A stretch of 64,000 nucleotides of DNA from Bog-159 sp963738345 (lineage in GTDB: Bacteria > Acidobacteriota > Terriglobia > Bryobacterales > Bryobacteraceae): contig CAVTWI010000002.1 of assembly GCA_963738345.1 (NCBI GenBank), forward strand, positions 6,944,001 to 7,008,000, given 5' to 3'. This document shows positions 24,728 through 35,294 of the stretch, piece after piece. Within the stretch, counting starts at the first letter, position 1. Each line of letters starts with the position of its first letter. Made by a program: the position numbers and the translations under genes. The notes below the pieces were generated by a model. The model worked only from the letters and a program-made list of their open reading frames with translations. It was not told the DNA's origin and did not search any database.

Positions 24728-27158
24728 GTGCAATTCTTCTGGCAAGATCTTCGCTATGGCTTTCGGACCCTGCTGCGGAATCCAGGATTTTGCGCGGTTG
24801 CCATACTGGCGCTGGCATTGGGCATCGGCCCGAATTCGGCCATCTTCACCATGGTGAACGCGGTCCTGCTTAAGCCGCTGCCAATGCCCGAGCCGGACCG
24901 CGTGGTGATGATCTGGGAGACGCTGCTGAAGTCCGGCTTCGACCAGATGCCCGTGAGCGCCGCGAATTATCCTGGATTGGAAGAAGCAGGCTACGTTCCT
25001 TTGACCAGATGTCGGCGGCCTTCGCGATCCCCGAATTCGGGCTGAACATCAGCGGCGTGGGCGATCCGGAGCGCGTGTCGGCCGCATTGGCTTCCAAGGA
25101 ATTCCTGCCGGCGCTGGGCATCAAGCCTATGGTGGGCCGCAATTTCCTGCCGGAGGAAGATCGCCCGGGCGGTGCCGCCGGCGGTGCTCATCAGCAACGC
25201 GCTATGGCAGCGCCGCTTTCATTCCGATCCGGCGGCGATCGGCCGCACGCTGACGGTGGATGGCATCCTGCGCACGGTAGTCGGCGTTGTGCCGCACGAA
25301 CTCGGCGAAATGGTTGCGGCCGATCTCGTGGCTGCCGACCGCCATCGATCCGAACAACCCCGAACGGCGGAATCACAATTACGGAATCGTTGCGCGGCTG
25401 AAACCCGGCGTGACCGTGGCAGCAGGCGCGCGCCGAGATGACCGTCGATCGCGCGCCGCCTGGAGCGCGCCTATCCGGCCACCAATACCGGCTGGGGCAT
25501 CACGCTGTTTCCCATGGCCGAAATGTACACCGGCCGCATCCGTCCGGTGCTCCTGATACTGCTCGGCGCGGTCGGATTGCTGCTGTTGATCGCCTGCGCG
25601 AATCTGGCGAATCTGCTGCTGGCGCGCGCCGCTACGCGCGAGAAGGAGATCGCCATTCGCGGCGCGCTCGGTGCGCGGCGTGCGCGCATCGTCCGCCAAC
25701 TGCTCACCGAAAGTCTGGTCCTGGCACTGGCCGGCGGCGCATTGGGACTGGCTGCTGGCGGCGTGGGGCGTTCGCCTACTGCGCAGCGTGGTTCCCGATA
25801 TGTTCCCGATGCTGCAGCATATGCGCGTGGACTTGCCGGTGCTTGCGTTCACCTTCGGCATTTCGATTCTGACCGGACTGCTATTCGGCTTGGTACCCGC
25901 GTGGCGGTCGTCGCATACCGAACTGAACACCACTTTAAAAGAAGCTGCCGGACGGTCGGAAAGCGCCGGCGGTGCGCGTCGCATCCGCGGCTTCCTGCTG
26001 GCGTCGGAAGTGGCATTGGCGGTACTGCTCTCGGTCAGCGCCGGGTTGCTGTTGCGCAGTTTTATGCGCGTAGCGGCGGTGAACCCAGGGCTCCGTACGG
26101 CGAATATCCTGACCATGAACGTAAGTCTGCCGGAAGTGAAATACAATACTCCGCAAAAGCGCGCAGACCTTCTACAAGGATCTGATCGAGCGAGTGGATG
26201 CGCTGCCTGGAGTGCGTTCGGCCGGCGCGGTGATTGTTCCTGCCGCTGCGCGTCTCCATCCTCTCGTTTCGCATCGGGGTGAACAGCTTTACCATCGAAG
26301 GGCGCCCGCCGCTGCCGCAGCGATCAGGAACCACTGGCCGATTACCGCATGGCGACGCCCGGATACTTCAATACCATGGGGATCGCATTGCGGCAGGGCC
26401 GGTTGTTCGACCAGCATGACGATGAGGATGCCAAGCGCGTAGCGTTGGTGAACGAGGCCATGGTGCGCAAGCATTTTCCCCACGAGAATCCATTGGGCAA
26501 GAGAATCATCATGGGCAAGCCCATGGAGATCGTGGGCGTGGTGGCCGACGCCAAACTGTACGGCCTGGATTCGCCGGTGGAGCCAGCCATTTATACGCCT
26601 CACCTGCAACGTCCCAACGATTCCATGGGCGTGGTGATACGGACTGAGGGAGATCCCACGGCCATCGCCGCCGCCGTACGCCGGGAAGTATTGAAACTCG
26701 ATCCGGAACAGCCGATTTCTAACGTGCGCACGATCGAGAAGGTGCTGGCGGATTCGCTGATGATGCGCCGGGTTGCCATGTTACTGCTCACCGTGTTCGC
26801 GTCGCTCGCACTTACCCTGGCGACAGTCGGCATCTACGGATTAACCGCATACTCAGTGAGCCGGCGGACGCACGAGATTGGACTGCGCGTGGCATTAGGC
26901 GCTAGCCAATCCCAGATATTGCGCCTGGTGGTGGGCCGCGGCATGCTCACTTCACTAGTCGGCGCGGCCATGGGCGTGGCCGCCGCGTTCGAACTCACGC
27001 GCGGGCTTTCCGGCATGCTTTACGGTGTTACGGCCACGGACCCGTTGGTATTCGCAGGGGTGCCGCTGCTGCTGATCGGCGTATCCGCACTGGCCAGCTA
27101 TGTGCCCGCACGTAGAGCCACGCGCATCGATCCGCTGATCGCACTACGCTACGAATAG
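24728..27158 (+). CDS. ADOP-type ABC permease, frameshifted
   Basis: The GTG at 24728 is preferred over a TTG at 24722 because AGGAG (24715-24720) lies at a normal distance from it. The protein begins VQFFWQDLRYGFRTLLRNPGF and helix 1 is AVAILALALGIGPNSAIF. Later come LLLIACANLANLLLARAATREKEIAIRGALGARRA and the C-terminal VSRRTHEIGLRVALGASQSQIL and PARRATRIDPLIALRYE. The order matches the other ADOP permease in this window. Between 24.97 and 26.33 kb the frame changes about ten times. Most changes are repaired by deleting one base, for example TATCCTGG to TATCTGG near 24972, GACCTTC to GACTTC near 26167 and GTTCCTGCC to GTTCTGCC near 26235. The last 800 bases are clean. A functional protein of about 805 residues is likely. 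Confidence 0.85.
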
Positions 27159-27161
27159 CTG

Positions 27162-29786
27162 TTACTGAGTTACCGTGATGGTGGCGGCGCCGCTGTTCCA
27201 GTAATAGTTATACGACCAGGTTGAATTGAATACGCCGATGTCTACGTTATATACGCCGGGGGCGACTGAGCTACCCGGTGTCCAGCTATACGTATAGGGG
27301 ATACTTTGTCCTGCGGTAAAGTTTTGACCCGTCCAATAAGTAGTCGCGACGGCATTCCCCGATTGGCTGAATATCTGTAACTCGACGATGGCGTTGGTCA
27401 GTCCGATAGATCCGGTGTCGGTGACTTGCGCGGCGATGTTAGTCGTACCGTTGACCGAGATTGTCGAAGGCGTGGCGGTGGCCGATGAACTGAAGGTAAG
27501 CGATGAATTGACCGTGATGGTGCCGGCGGATGCGTTCCAACTCCATTGCTGCCAGGTAGCGCTGAAGACGCCCACTTCAATCGTGTATGTACCCGCCACC
27601 GAGGGCGTCAGCGACAGGGTATAACTGTGCGACGTACCGTTCTTGAAACTCTGTCCCGTGTAGTTCTGTGTCGCCGCGGTATTGCCGCTGGGATCGAGCA
27701 CCAGGATCTGCACAATTCCGTTGACGAGTGATTGCGCTGTACAGGTGACCTTCGCAGTGACGGTGGTGGCTGTGCCCTGAGCTACCGGATTGGGCGATGC
27801 CGTAGCCGACGACGTAAACGTGGGAGGCGCGATGGGCGTGGCGGAGACCTGCGCGGAATTCGGACTGGTGCCCGCCGAGTTCGTTCCGGTCACAACGTAG
27901 TAATAGGTGCGTCCGTTGGTCAGCCCTTTGTCGGTAAAAGTCGTAGGCGCTGGGCTGGTCACTTTGCCCACCTTCGTGTAGGGCCCGCCGGTGGTGGTTC
28001 CGCGACTGACTGTGTAACTGGTCGCGCCGCCGGCAGCCTGCCAGGATAGTGTGACCGTGCCGTTGCCGACCGCAGCAGTGAGGCCTGTGGGCGCTGACGG
28101 CGGCGTAGTGGTATGTCCGGCCGGAATGATGAACAGGGTAATGCTCTGTGACGGCAGGGTGGTCGAAATCGAATTGTTAGCGATGGCGACAGTGCCCAGA
28201 GCGGTGATCGAAGTCTGCGTAGCCGACGAAATTTGCCAGGCTTGGGCTTTTCCAGTCGTCGGAAAATTGGCCAGGCTCACGGATACCGGCGTGCTGCCTT
28301 GCTGCTTGTTGATGACCATTACAGTCATTGCGTGGTCCGTTGATCGCACCGCGGCAAACGACGACACATAGTCCGGATTCGCGACGCCCGTATACACGCC
28401 GGTGTCGCCGAAGGTGGATAGCTTCCCGTCGTAGTTACGATAGATCTGCATGGCCAGATAAGTGGGCGACGGATTCACCGGGACCGTCCACCGTGTGGCC
28501 ATGTCGAGAGACTGCTGGCCGAAGATGCCCAATACATCGGCTTGGGTAGTGGCGCCATTGAGGTTCGGCTCATCGCCCCAGTTATACTCGGTCACGGCGA
28601 CCTTGAGTCCGGGATAATACTGTTGTACCCAACTCTTCAGGTTGGGAATCAAGTCGACGATTCCGTTATCAATGCCCACCGTAGCGATCCAGGATTGATC
28701 CACATAGTTGGGATCCCACAAAGAACGGGTCGACTGATTGCGGATAAGCTGCGCCGACAACGAATCATCGTTACTGAAAGAACCGTCCTGGGGATAGTAA
28801 TGTACGCTCAACACATCCAAAAGCTGCTTACCGGTGCTCTGTTGATAGCTGGCAAGCTGTTGCAGAAGCCACGGATAGTAGTAAGTATTGTTATGCGTGA
28901 CATAATCGGATCCCGGCCCGGTTCCGTTCTGTTGGTCGAAGCCGCTGTAAAATAGCGCCAGCCAGCCCCACTCCTCGGGGCCTATCACAGTCGCGGAGGG
29001 ATCCAGTGACTTCACCGTCGCGGCATAGGTCAGATAATCGTTGTATATCTCACTGTAATTCGCGCCAGTGGGGTGCACATCGCGGTGCGTGCTATACCAG
29101 ATGGATGGCTCGTTATCCATCAGATAATATTGAAGGCCGCCTGCCGATGCCGGTCCCCAGGTACTAAGTAAGTGTTGTATGGCGCCTTGCTGGATGGCTT
29201 GACTGTTCGGCGTGCTGGCATCCGCCGGATTGTTGCCCGTGATGTAAGGATTGCCCGGGGCGCTGCTGATGCCATTTCCAGCGTCGGGATTATAGGGATC
29301 CCACCCGGTCTGTGGCCCGTACTTGGCGACTGAAAACGATTCGAGAGTGGCGCGGCTAGGCCCCAGGTTCCCGATATAGTTGATCATGGGCACGGTGATC
29401 AGCGCCTGCGCGCCAACGTTGGCCGCCTTCGTCGCAGAGATGAAACTGTCGTGGCGATAGCCGGGCGTGGGATCGGAATCGGCGAAGCTTTCGAAATACC
29501 AGTCAGCGCCGCGATTGTCGGAATTCAGTTGCCAGTTGTAGCTGGTTTCCGCATTCCCACCACTCCGGTTCAATGGAGCGTTGAGGGTTGCCAAATCGCT
29601 GGTAGCGGCAAAAGCCACGCCATATATGTCCGGATTGATGGCATGCCGGTTGGCATGCGCGTCCACGGCGACATATGTAGCCGGGTTCTGAGCGTTTATC
29701 TGTGACACCCCGGCCGCTAGCATGGCCAGGACAACTTGCGACAATCTAACTTTAGTTAACACGGAATCATTCACCCTTACTGGCAA
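27162..29786 (-). CDS. Secreted GH44-type glycoside hydrolase with FN3 and two Ig-like domains
   Basis: An 874-residue protein with an N-terminal signal (VVLAMLAAGVSQINA). The catalytic part (about 35-540) matches GH44 endoglucanase/xyloglucanase landmarks: HAINPDIYGVAFA, RSGGNAETSYNWQLNSDNRG, YYLMDNEPSIWYSTHRDVHP with the probable acid/base E226, VIGPEEWGW, and VAVTEYNWGDEPN with the probable nucleophile E400, then ATTQADVLGIFGQQ. A fibronectin III domain follows (TGLTAAVGNGTVTLSWQAAG), then two mutually similar ~100-residue beta domains (GVFSATWQQWSWN and GVFNSTWSYNYYWN endings). GH44 enzymes cut beta-1,4-glucan or xyloglucan backbones, so this supports plant polysaccharide degradation outside the cell. 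The gene ends 3 bp from the convergent ADOP permease. Confidence 0.9.
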   Translation of the reverse strand: MPVRVNDSVLTKVRLSQVVLAMLAAGVSQINAQNPATYVAVDAHANRHAINPDIYGVAFAATSDLATLNAPLNRSGGNAETSYNWQLNSDNRGADWYFESFADSDPTPGYRHDSFISATKAANVGAQALITVPMINYIGNLGPSRATLESFSVAKYGPQTGWDPYNPDAGNGISSAPGNPYITGNNPADASTPNSQAIQQGAIQHLLSTWGPASAGGLQYYLMDNEPSIWYSTHRDVHPTGANYSEIYNDYLTYAATVKSLDPSATVIGPEEWGWLALFYSGFDQQNGTGPGSDYVTHNNTYYYPWLLQQLASYQQSTGKQLLDVLSVHYYPQDGSFSNDDSLSAQLIRNQSTRSLWDPNYVDQSWIATVGIDNGIVDLIPNLKSWVQQYYPGLKVAVTEYNWGDEPNLNGATTQADVLGIFGQQSLDMATRWTVPVNPSPTYLAMQIYRNYDGKLSTFGDTGVYTGVANPDYVSSFAAVRSTDHAMTVMVINKQQGSTPVSVSLANFPTTGKAQAWQISSATQTSITALGTVAIANNSISTTLPSQSITLFIIPAGHTTTPPSAPTGLTAAVGNGTVTLSWQAAGGATSYTVSRGTTTGGPYTKVGKVTSPAPTTFTDKGLTNGRTYYYVVTGTNSAGTSPNSAQVSATPIAPPTFTSSATASPNPVAQGTATTVTAKVTCTAQSLVNGIVQILVLDPSGNTAATQNYTGQSFKNGTSHSYTLSLTPSVAGTYTIEVGVFSATWQQWSWNASAGTITVNSSLTFSSSATATPSTISVNGTTNIAAQVTDTGSIGLTNAIVELQIFSQSGNAVATTYWTGQNFTAGQSIPYTYSWTPGSSVAPGVYNVDIGVFNSTWSYNYYWNSGAATITVTQ

Positions 29787-29820
29787 CTGTACTCCGTGGT
29801 CGCGAAACTGTCAATACAAC

Positions 29821-31371
29821 TTACTCGCCAAGTAACAGCCCGTGGTAGCGGCCCATCCAATAGGGCAGCAGGAAAGCGGCGCCATCGTCTTCCGCAAGTC
29901 CGCCCGAGCCGCCGTCTATATCAAATGGATTGGAATTCCATTTCATAACCGGCCGTTCGTCGGGCGGCAGGAGTTCGACGGACTGCTTGCGTTGGAAACG
30001 GTCGGTCGTGGGCGCCATCGCGATCCCCGCGCGGGAAGAGTTCTGAACGGTCCATTCGATTGTATCGACAGGCATTCGGTACAGTGTGTGGGCAGCTCCA
30101 TTAAGATCGAGGCGCGCACTTGGTTGCGCGACAGCGTAGATGAAATTCCACAGCGGGCACTGTTCCCGTGCAATGTTTTCCCACCAGCCATTCATAGCCG
30201 GCCGGTAGTATTTATCTAATAAGTCACTGTCCGTTTCATACCGGAAGAGGTTATAGAAAGAGAGCATGGCCAGTTCTTCGTCGGAGTAGTTGATTTCCTC
30301 GCGCAGTTCCCTATAGCGGGTAGTGAGCGGTGCGTATCCCAATTCCAGCGCTGCTTTGCGATACTCCGCCGCATATCGCGCCTGGCCGGTAATGTGCGCG
30401 GCAGTCTTCAGAAAACTCAGCAACTCCGTGGCGTTCAGGGGACTATCGCCTGGCTCCTGCTTGAAGTATGTCTGCGACCATCGTCCCCAAGTAGTCGGCT
30501 TGCCCTTCGTATCTACGAGATAATATCCGTGGCTGATGATGTGGTCCATGATGCGCGCGGCAGTCGCGGCGACGCGCGTTTTCAGATCCGCATCAGGCAG
30601 CAGATCGGTGGCCAGCCCGTACAAAAAGAAATGGCCGACGATCTCGTCGGAACTGGTATCGCCCTTCCAATAATATTGGCCGTCAGGCGTCCAGTGCCAT
30701 TCGCCGTCGGTGGGCATGGGCTCGCCTTTTCGAATATACGACCGCGCCGGAAATCCGCGCTTTCCAGCGACTTCCTCCAGGAAGAGCACTGCTTCCGTCG
30801 AGCGTGTGGCATTGGCAAGCGCCTCGCTAGAATGTGTTACGGCATAGCGGAAACACTCGGCGGCCGCATACATGGAGGTCCACAAGCCGTCGTTGTCGTC
30901 ATCGCGAAGTTGATTAGTCGCCAGATCGCCAGGCACGCGCAGATTGGATGGCGCCACCAGACCGTGCCGGTCATGCCTGGCATGCACGCGATCTTCGAAG
31001 ATCGCTGCTTTTGCGGCCAGCGTCAGGGGCCGCAATTCAATATGCGAAACGCCCGTTCGGGTGCGCACCCACATACCCGCATCCGCGTCCGCAGCCAACG
31101 CCACCACGTCGTCGTCCGGCAGATATCGCCTTCCGGCAAAGGACTCGTTGTCGTTACGAGTCACGCCGCGGCCGGTGCTGTACCACACCGCCCCATCCGA
31201 GGCCGTGGCCCTGCGGGACCCGTCGGATTGCCTAAGCGCCGCCGGTACGCGCGGGTCTTCGAGAGCATAAAATGTACGAAACTTTTGCGGATACGGTGTC
31301 AGCCGCACCGGCTCCGCGCCTTGGCACAATGCCGCCACAGCGGCGATCCACAACACGCGGGCTGCCTGCAT
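29821..31371 (-). CDS. Secreted protein of unknown function, helical-barrel-like
   Basis: A 516-residue protein with a signal peptide (MQAARVLWIAAVAALCQGA). Residues about 30-120 contain WYSTGRGVTR and ADAGMWVRTRTGVSHIEL, short beta segments like those of regulator-type propeller repeats. The remainder is helical with repeated aromatic motifs (DDDNDGLWTSMYAAAECFRY, HWTPDGQYYWKGDTSSDEIV, YYRPAMNGWWENIAREQCP), which suggests an (alpha/alpha)-barrel as found in glycoside hydrolases and lyases acting on uronates. I cannot name a family. It starts nine bases after the stop of the second TolC-like gene, so it is the last gene of a three-gene operon. Confidence 0.7.
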   Translation of the reverse strand: MQAARVLWIAAVAALCQGAEPVRLTPYPQKFRTFYALEDPRVPAALRQSDGSRRATASDGAVWYSTGRGVTRNDNESFAGRRYLPDDDVVALAADADAGMWVRTRTGVSHIELRPLTLAAKAAIFEDRVHARHDRHGLVAPSNLRVPGDLATNQLRDDDNDGLWTSMYAAAECFRYAVTHSSEALANATRSTEAVLFLEEVAGKRGFPARSYIRKGEPMPTDGEWHWTPDGQYYWKGDTSSDEIVGHFFLYGLATDLLPDADLKTRVAATAARIMDHIISHGYYLVDTKGKPTTWGRWSQTYFKQEPGDSPLNATELLSFLKTAAHITGQARYAAEYRKAALELGYAPLTTRYRELREEINYSDEELAMLSFYNLFRYETDSDLLDKYYRPAMNGWWENIAREQCPLWNFIYAVAQPSARLDLNGAAHTLYRMPVDTIEWTVQNSSRAGIAMAPTTDRFQRKQSVELLPPDERPVMKWNSNPFDIDGGSGGLAEDDGAAFLLPYWMGRYHGLLLGE

Positions 31372-31380
31372 ACTGACAGC

Positions 31381-33219
31381 TTAATGCTTGACAGTGCCGC
31401 TTAGTCCGTCTTCTAGCGATATATTGTTCTTTTCCAGCGTCTCGCCCAGTACTTGGTCGAGCGAGACTCGGGCGCGCGCGTAGGTGGCCGCGGCATTCAC
31501 CTCGGAGATCTGCGCCGTGACTAACACGCGCTGGTCGGCGATGATGTCATTGAAGGTCGAGATGCCGTAGGAAAACTTCTTCCTCTCGCTAGCCAGTAAT
31601 TCCTCCTGCAGAACTCTGGTCTGCCGGGCCGCCGTGTACTTGGCGCGCGACTGGCGCAAGGCGCTCAACTGGTTCGAAACGTCCACGATAATCTGGTTTG
31701 TGTCGCGCTGGCTGCTGACTTGGGACTGGCGGTATTGCAATTGATCGATGCCGTAATCGCCTTGGGCCTGCCGGTTCCCGACCGGCATCGAAAAACTGAC
31801 CTGGCCCGATTCATTGGGAAAATCGCGGCGGAAAATCTGCTTCAATGCCGTGCCGTAGCCGCCAATGAAGTATGGGTTAGGTTCGAACTGGGGTGTACCC
31901 GCGGCGCCGCGGTTGTACGTCTGCGCTTGTACCTGCAGCGTCGGCAGTAAGGGATTGGTCGTGCCGGCCAGACCCATTGCGGAAGTCTGGTCACGAAACT
32001 TCGCCACGGCGACGTCGGGCCTTTTCTCCATAGCCGTTCCCACCAATTGCCGCAGGGGCGGCAAATCGTCGCTGTCCGGCACCTGGATGCTATCTAATGT
32101 CACGATTTCGGCGGCCTCTATCTCCGGATCCGGCGCGCGAACCAAAGCGTCTTTCAACTGGTTCTCCCGCTGCTTCACATCGAATTGCGCAACGATCAGA
32201 TCCTGCTTGCGCGTGTCTGCCTCGGACTTGGCGCGCGGAAGTTGCACTTGCGGCATCGCCCCCGCATTGATCTCAGTCTGGGTGTCTTGTAGGAACTTTT
32301 GTGATACCTCGACGGCGCTCTGCCTTACCTTCAATTCGCTATTCGCACTGACCAGGTCCCAATACAGGTTCAGCACGGAAGCGGTGAGATCGAGTAACTG
32401 CGACCGGAAAGTCTCGCGCGACGCAACGCTGTTGATCTGCGCAATGCGGATGAATCGGTCATTCAACCCAACCCCGAAGCCCTGCAGAAAATTGTGGCGC
32501 AGGTATAGATCCATGTGCGGACCCACCGCCGGATTCAGGCTGTCACTCGGAGCATTCTCTTTCAAATACCCTTCGTAGTCTCGAAACTGTACCAGTCCGC
32601 CGCTAATCAACCCTTCCTGCAGCACTGTATTGTAAACGTGCACCGATTGAATCAGGTTGTTAGTCTGGCTGACCAGCGTATTCGACTGCGGCTGGCTCAA
32701 GTGTTCAAATGTAGTGGTGTTCTGCAGGACCGGATCCAAGTTCGGAGTGATCGCGCCAATCTGTTGGATGGTGGCGTTGCCAGCGTTTCCAGTATTATTC
32801 CCGCCCGAGTTATTGGAGAGTCCCGCGCTCTGCACGCTGCCATTTACGCCTACGCCCGCGTTGACGCTGGATACCTGCTGGCTGGCGCTGGGTACACCGC
32901 GCACCGGTCCGCCTGCCTTAGCGCGTTCCAAAGCAGACTGCGCCAGCAACATGCCATAACGGTCGACCTCCAGATTCAAGTTGTTCTCAATGGCCAGGGC
33001 CAGTGCATCCTGTACAGTCAAATATAGTTTGCCGGCGCGCAGCAGGTCGTGAATCCTCTTTGAGTTCCCGGGACGGCTACCGGTAACAGTGGGCGCCACA
33101 TACGACCGAATGGGAATAGGCAAGCCTGGTTTGTTAATCGATACCTCCTGGCTTTGGGCCCGGCACATCGCCACCACACAGGTCCAGACCAGGACGCTCC
33201 GTATCAATTCGCGTCTCAT
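31381..33219 (-). CDS. TolC-family outer membrane protein, copy 2
   Basis: A 612-residue protein with an N-terminal signal (SVLVWTCVVAMCRAQS). It has TolC-like coiled-coil segments: LYLTVQDALALAIENNLNLEVDRYG, LLDLTASVLNLYWDLVSANSELKVRQ, LRQSRAKYTAARQTRVLQEELLASERKKF and FNDIIADQRVLVTAQISEVNA. A low-complexity Ser/Gly/Asn-rich insertion (about residues 105-150) sits after the first helix; the protein is longer than the usual 430-490 residues. No membrane-fusion protein or inner-membrane pump is adjacent, so the partner system must be elsewhere. Its start overlaps the stop of the paralogue upstream (ATGA). Confidence 0.88.
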   Translation of the reverse strand: MRRELIRSVLVWTCVVAMCRAQSQEVSINKPGLPIPIRSYVAPTVTGSRPGNSKRIHDLLRAGKLYLTVQDALALAIENNLNLEVDRYGMLLAQSALERAKAGGPVRGVPSASQQVSSVNAGVGVNGSVQSAGLSNNSGGNNTGNAGNATIQQIGAITPNLDPVLQNTTTFEHLSQPQSNTLVSQTNNLIQSVHVYNTVLQEGLISGGLVQFRDYEGYLKENAPSDSLNPAVGPHMDLYLRHNFLQGFGVGLNDRFIRIAQINSVASRETFRSQLLDLTASVLNLYWDLVSANSELKVRQSAVEVSQKFLQDTQTEINAGAMPQVQLPRAKSEADTRKQDLIVAQFDVKQRENQLKDALVRAPDPEIEAAEIVTLDSIQVPDSDDLPPLRQLVGTAMEKRPDVAVAKFRDQTSAMGLAGTTNPLLPTLQVQAQTYNRGAAGTPQFEPNPYFIGGYGTALKQIFRRDFPNESGQVSFSMPVGNRQAQGDYGIDQLQYRQSQVSSQRDTNQIIVDVSNQLSALRQSRAKYTAARQTRVLQEELLASERKKFSYGISTFNDIIADQRVLVTAQISEVNAAATYARARVSLDQVLGETLEKNNISLEDGLSGTVKH

Positions 33220-35135
33220 CGGGCAGGCTCCTGACTCTTTGCATCCGGCAGAGACTGCGGTAACACCGACTCTCTGGCCACGCGTCCAGTGACGGCGTCT
33301 TGCATCGAGATATGATTCACGTCGAGAGTCCGGCCCATAGCCATATCGAAGGCAATCTTGGCGTGAGTATAGTTGGCCATGGCTTGGACTTCGGCATCCT
33401 GATCGCCAGCTAAGTCGCGCTGGGCCTGAATTACCAAAGTCACACTCGAAACACCATGTTGAAATCGGTTCTGTTCGTCTTTCAAACTCTGTTCGCCGAG
33501 TTTCCTGGTATCCACTGCTGTTTCGTAACGTGCGCGGGCCTGCTGCAAGCCGATCAACGCAGTCTTCACATCCACCCTCACCAGGTTCACGGCGCGCTGC
33601 AACTGCAATTCAGCCTGACGGAGTTGTAATTCGTCGGTAATATAGTCCGCCTGTGCGGCGCGATTGCGAAACGGAATCGTCAGCGAGACACCCGCTGAGT
33701 AGTTAGGGAAGTCACGGCGGAAGAGTTGGCCCAACAGATTGCCGGTCCCGCCCGCGAAATACGGGTCCGGGGTACCGCAGCAGCCGTTATAGATCGGATT
33801 CACCGGACCGCTTAAGCCGTTGTTGGTCAATTCCAGAAACGCTTGCAGGTTAGGCATCAATCCGTTGCGATCGCCTCGAATGAGGATCTTCTGGCTGTCG
33901 ATATTCACTTGGCTGCGCTCGATCTCGACGCGATTGCCCATAGCTTCCGGCAGTAACTCGGCCATGGGTTTCAGATCATCAGTCTTGGGGACCTCAATGG
34001 AATTCAGCGGTACGATATGCACTTCGTCCAGCCAGGCGTTGGCCATGGCGTTGCGGCTCAGGGCATTCTTCAAAACGATTTCCTGTTGCTGCACGTTGGT
34101 CTGTGCGAATAGCAAATCCTCTTTGCTAACCGATACCTGCGCCGCCGCCCGAGTCACTTCAACCGCCGGCAGCGAACCGATCTTCACCATCTTCTGGTCG
34201 TCTTCGTAAAGCTTCTGCGAAGTTGCCAAAGCCTGCTCTTTGATTCGTTCGGAGTCGATGAAACTCACCAGGTCCCAATACAAATTCAAAACCGCCGATA
34301 CAGTAGTGGCCACCTGCAGTTTCACCTGCAGGTTACTTACCTTCATATTGTTCTTGGCTACCCGGATGTCCCGATTGTTTACCGCGATATTGAATCCCTG
34401 CAGAAGATTCTGCGAGATTTGTAGATCGAGGAATCCGGTGATGGAAGGGTTAAAGCTCGGAGTAGAGCTATTGAGCAGGCTGTGGTAACCCAGAAAGGTG
34501 AGATTGGCGCTGGTGCCAGTTATGAACTGTTGCGAATAGTTAAAAACCAACTGACGGTAGTCATTAGTCAGAACACTGGTCTGGTTTAACTCCTCGTTCG
34601 TAAGTGGCGTGGTAAGGTGGCCGGCTTGCAGGCTGACGTAAAGGCTGGGATCCAGATTAGGCGGGACCGGACCAATTTGGCTCACCACGCCACCACCCGA
34701 ACCCAGGCCCGCGCCTCCAGCCAAACCGTTGGCATTCACGCTGACTCCCGTTGTACTAACGCTGGTTGGGCCGGCTAAGATAGGCGTATCCACCTGCCGC
34801 AGAAAGCCGCCGCCTTCCGTCCTGCGCAATACCTCGCGCGCCAGGAACGGGCTATAACGTTGCACCGCGATGTCGAGATTGTTCTCGAGCACCAGGGCGA
34901 TCACATCCTGAACTGACAAATAGAGGTTGCCGGCGCGCACTAACGATTCCAAACGCGCCGAGTTGCTCAGGCGGGCCGGTGCCACCGTACGCCGCTGCAC
35001 GTGAAACGGAGCCATGATGTGACCGACCACCGGGGGCGGTTTAGGCGACTCGATGGCGACTTCCGACGTTTGCGCGAGACTGATCGAACTCGAAGCAACC
35101 CACACCAAGGCTAAAAGATTTCGAAATGAGTTCAT
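33216..35135 (-). CDS. TolC-family outer membrane protein, copy 1
   Basis: A 639-residue protein starting MNSFRNLLALVWVASSSISLAQ, a Sec signal. It repeats the plan of the following gene: LYLSVQDVIALVLENNLDIAVQRY, a Gly/Val-rich insertion (residues about 110-145), VSAVLNLYWDLVSFIDSERIKEQA, DFPNYSAGVSLTIPFRNRAAQADY, RARYETAVDTRKLGEQSLKDEQN and the terminal ISMQDAVTGRVARE. It is the first gene of the operon. Two tandem TolC paralogues could form mixed trimers or serve two pumps; that is inference. Confidence 0.88.
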   Translation of the reverse strand: MNSFRNLLALVWVASSSISLAQTSEVAIESPKPPPVVGHIMAPFHVQRRTVAPARLSNSARLESLVRAGNLYLSVQDVIALVLENNLDIAVQRYSPFLAREVLRRTEGGGFLRQVDTPILAGPTSVSTTGVSVNANGLAGGAGLGSGGGVVSQIGPVPPNLDPSLYVSLQAGHLTTPLTNEELNQTSVLTNDYRQLVFNYSQQFITGTSANLTFLGYHSLLNSSTPSFNPSITGFLDLQISQNLLQGFNIAVNNRDIRVAKNNMKVSNLQVKLQVATTVSAVLNLYWDLVSFIDSERIKEQALATSQKLYEDDQKMVKIGSLPAVEVTRAAAQVSVSKEDLLFAQTNVQQQEIVLKNALSRNAMANAWLDEVHIVPLNSIEVPKTDDLKPMAELLPEAMGNRVEIERSQVNIDSQKILIRGDRNGLMPNLQAFLELTNNGLSGPVNPIYNGCCGTPDPYFAGGTGNLLGQLFRRDFPNYSAGVSLTIPFRNRAAQADYITDELQLRQAELQLQRAVNLVRVDVKTALIGLQQARARYETAVDTRKLGEQSLKDEQNRFQHGVSSVTLVIQAQRDLAGDQDAEVQAMANYTHAKIAFDMAMGRTLDVNHISMQDAVTGRVARESVLPQSLPDAKSQEPAR

Positions 35136-35294
35136 TGTGTAGGTGTGGCATGGGCAATTGCACTTCCACTGCTATCCTTGAGAGAGCACAGGGGTTGCGC
35201 CCATATCGGTGTCCGGTTTTGGGACCGAATGTTCGATTTCGCCTTATGCCACCGCCAGCACGCGCGCTACGCGATACGCTGAAGACATAGATAT

